DNA from: an uncultured Eubacteriales bacterium
GTDB taxonomy: Bacteria; Bacillota; Clostridia; Christensenellales; Aristaeellaceae
Assembly: GCA_944353735.1 (NCBI GenBank)
Contig: CALVPU010000194.1
Coordinates: 1 to 6,176, forward strand
Direction: 5' to 3'
Length of the DNA: 6,176 bases
In this document: positions 5,566 through 6,176 of the stretch, one piece after another
How positions within the stretch are numbered: the first letter of the stretch is position 1
How the letters are laid out: the number at the start of each line of letters is the position of its first letter
Position numbers and translations under genes: made by a program
Notes under the pieces: model-generated
Told to the model about the DNA's origin: nothing
The model's input: only the letters and a program-made list of their open reading frames with translations
Databases searched by the model: none

Positions 5566-6176
5566 TCAGTCGAGTTCGAGCGCGCCGGTATAGAGTCGAT
5601 AGTAGGTGCCCTTGAGCTTGATGAGGTCCTCGTGCGTGCCGCGCTCGATGATGCGACCGTGGTCGAGCACCATGATGGCGTTGGCGTTGCGCACGGTAGA
5701 GAGGCGGTGGGCGATGACGAACACGGTGCGCCCCGCCATCAGGGCGTCCATGCCGCGCTGCACGATGGCCTCGGTGCGCGTGTCGATGGAGCTGGTCGCC
5801 TCGTCGAGGATCATCACGGGCGGGTCGGCGACGGCGGCGCGGGCGATGGCGAGCAGCTGACGCTGGCCCTGCGAGAGGTTGGCGCCATTGCCGTGCAGCA
5901 TCGTGTTGTTGCCCTCAGGCAGGCGGCGGATGAAGTCGTCGGCGCCGGCGAGCTTGGCGGCGGCGATGCAGGCATCGTCGTCCGCGTCGAGGTTGCCATA
6001 GCGGATGTTCTCCATCACCGTGCCGGTGAAGAGGTTGGTGTCCTGCAAGACGATGCCCAGCGAGTGACGCAGATCGGCCTTCTTGATCTTGTTGATGTTG
6101 ATGCCGTCGTAGCGGATCTTGCCATCGTTGATGTCATAGAAGCGGTTGATGAGGTTGGTGATGGTGGTCTTGCCCG
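5566..6176 (-). CDS. Partial ABC exporter, C-terminal ATPase domain
   Basis: The visible 202 codons run in from the right edge and end at TGA (5568-5566). They hold nearly all of an ABC ATPase domain: the end of Walker A (GKTT, first visible residues), Q-loop GIVLQD, signature LSQGQRQLLAIARA, Walker B VMILDEATSSID with the catalytic Glu, and the switch IAHRLST, then a tail ending TGALELD. The sequence GIVLQDTNLFTGTVMENIRYGN and the LSQGQ signature match the catalytically intact half of heterodimeric exporters such as TM288 of Thermotoga, whose membrane domain precedes the ATPase domain. The missing membrane part and a partner gene would lie to the right of the window. A TTG at 6048 could mimic a start, but the frame stays open and in-family upstream of it. 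It converges on the glycan cluster; its substrate is unknown and nothing ties it to that pathway. Its G+C is visibly lower (31 of 60 bases at 6061-6120). Confidence 0.92.
   Translation of the reverse strand, partial: GKTTITNLINRFYDINDGKIRYDGININKIKKADLRHSLGIVLQDTNLFTGTVMENIRYGNLDADDDACIAAAKLAGADDFIRRLPEGNNTMLHGNGANLSQGQRQLLAIARAAVADPPVMILDEATSSIDTRTEAIVQRGMDALMAGRTVFVIAHRLSTVRNANAIMVLDHGRIIERGTHEDLIKLKGTYYRLYTGALELD

Overview
The window is very GC-rich bacterial DNA; some 60-base stretches counted by hand exceed 80% G+C. Strong Shine-Dalgarno sequences, a perfect sigma-A/sigma-70-type promoter and teichoic-acid-type enzymes point to a Gram-positive bacterium. A high-GC gut-type Clostridia relative (Bacillota) is my best guess; Coriobacteriia cannot be excluded. 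This placement is inference, because no rRNA or marker gene is present.

Layout. At the left edge (1-82, minus strand) is the first 27 codons of a probable membrane protein, divergent from everything to its right. A 193-nt divergent intergenic region follows, holding a textbook promoter (TTGACA, 17 bp, TATAAT) that fires rightward. Five plus-strand genes come next: an IspD/TarI-type cytidylyltransferase (276-986), two tandem LicD-family phosphotransferases (986-1885 and 1988-2806), an extended-SDR NAD-dependent epimerase/dehydratase (2889-3926) and, after a 264-nt non-coding spacer, a CDP-glycerol glycerophosphotransferase-like protein of the TagB/TagF family (4191-5369). Only the first two genes overlap; the others are 82-264 nt apart, each with its own ribosome binding site. 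The right edge (5566-6176, minus strand) is the C-terminal ATPase half of an ABC exporter that converges on the cluster. The convergent gap holds a run of hairpins, including a likely terminator.

How the genes fit together. The cluster looks like a pathway for making a CDP-activated alcohol or sugar phosphate and transferring it to a surface glycan or teichoic-acid-like polymer. The IspD/TarI-like enzyme would make the CDP donor, the SDR would make or modify a sugar precursor, and the LicD and TagB/TagF-like proteins would transfer phospho-groups. One IspD homologue beside two LicD homologues resembles the animal dystroglycan pathway, in which ISPD makes CDP-ribitol and the LicD-like FKTN and FKRP add two ribitol phosphates in series. 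The substrates here cannot be read from sequence.

Most notable points: the ISPD/two-LicD parallel; apparent loss of one metal-binding Asp in the IspD-like enzyme; a hairpin-rich, probably dispersed repeat that supplies the last 12 codons and the stop codon of the TagB/TagF-like gene; and the unexplained spacer before that gene. I see no tRNA, rRNA, CRISPR array, transposase or integrase.
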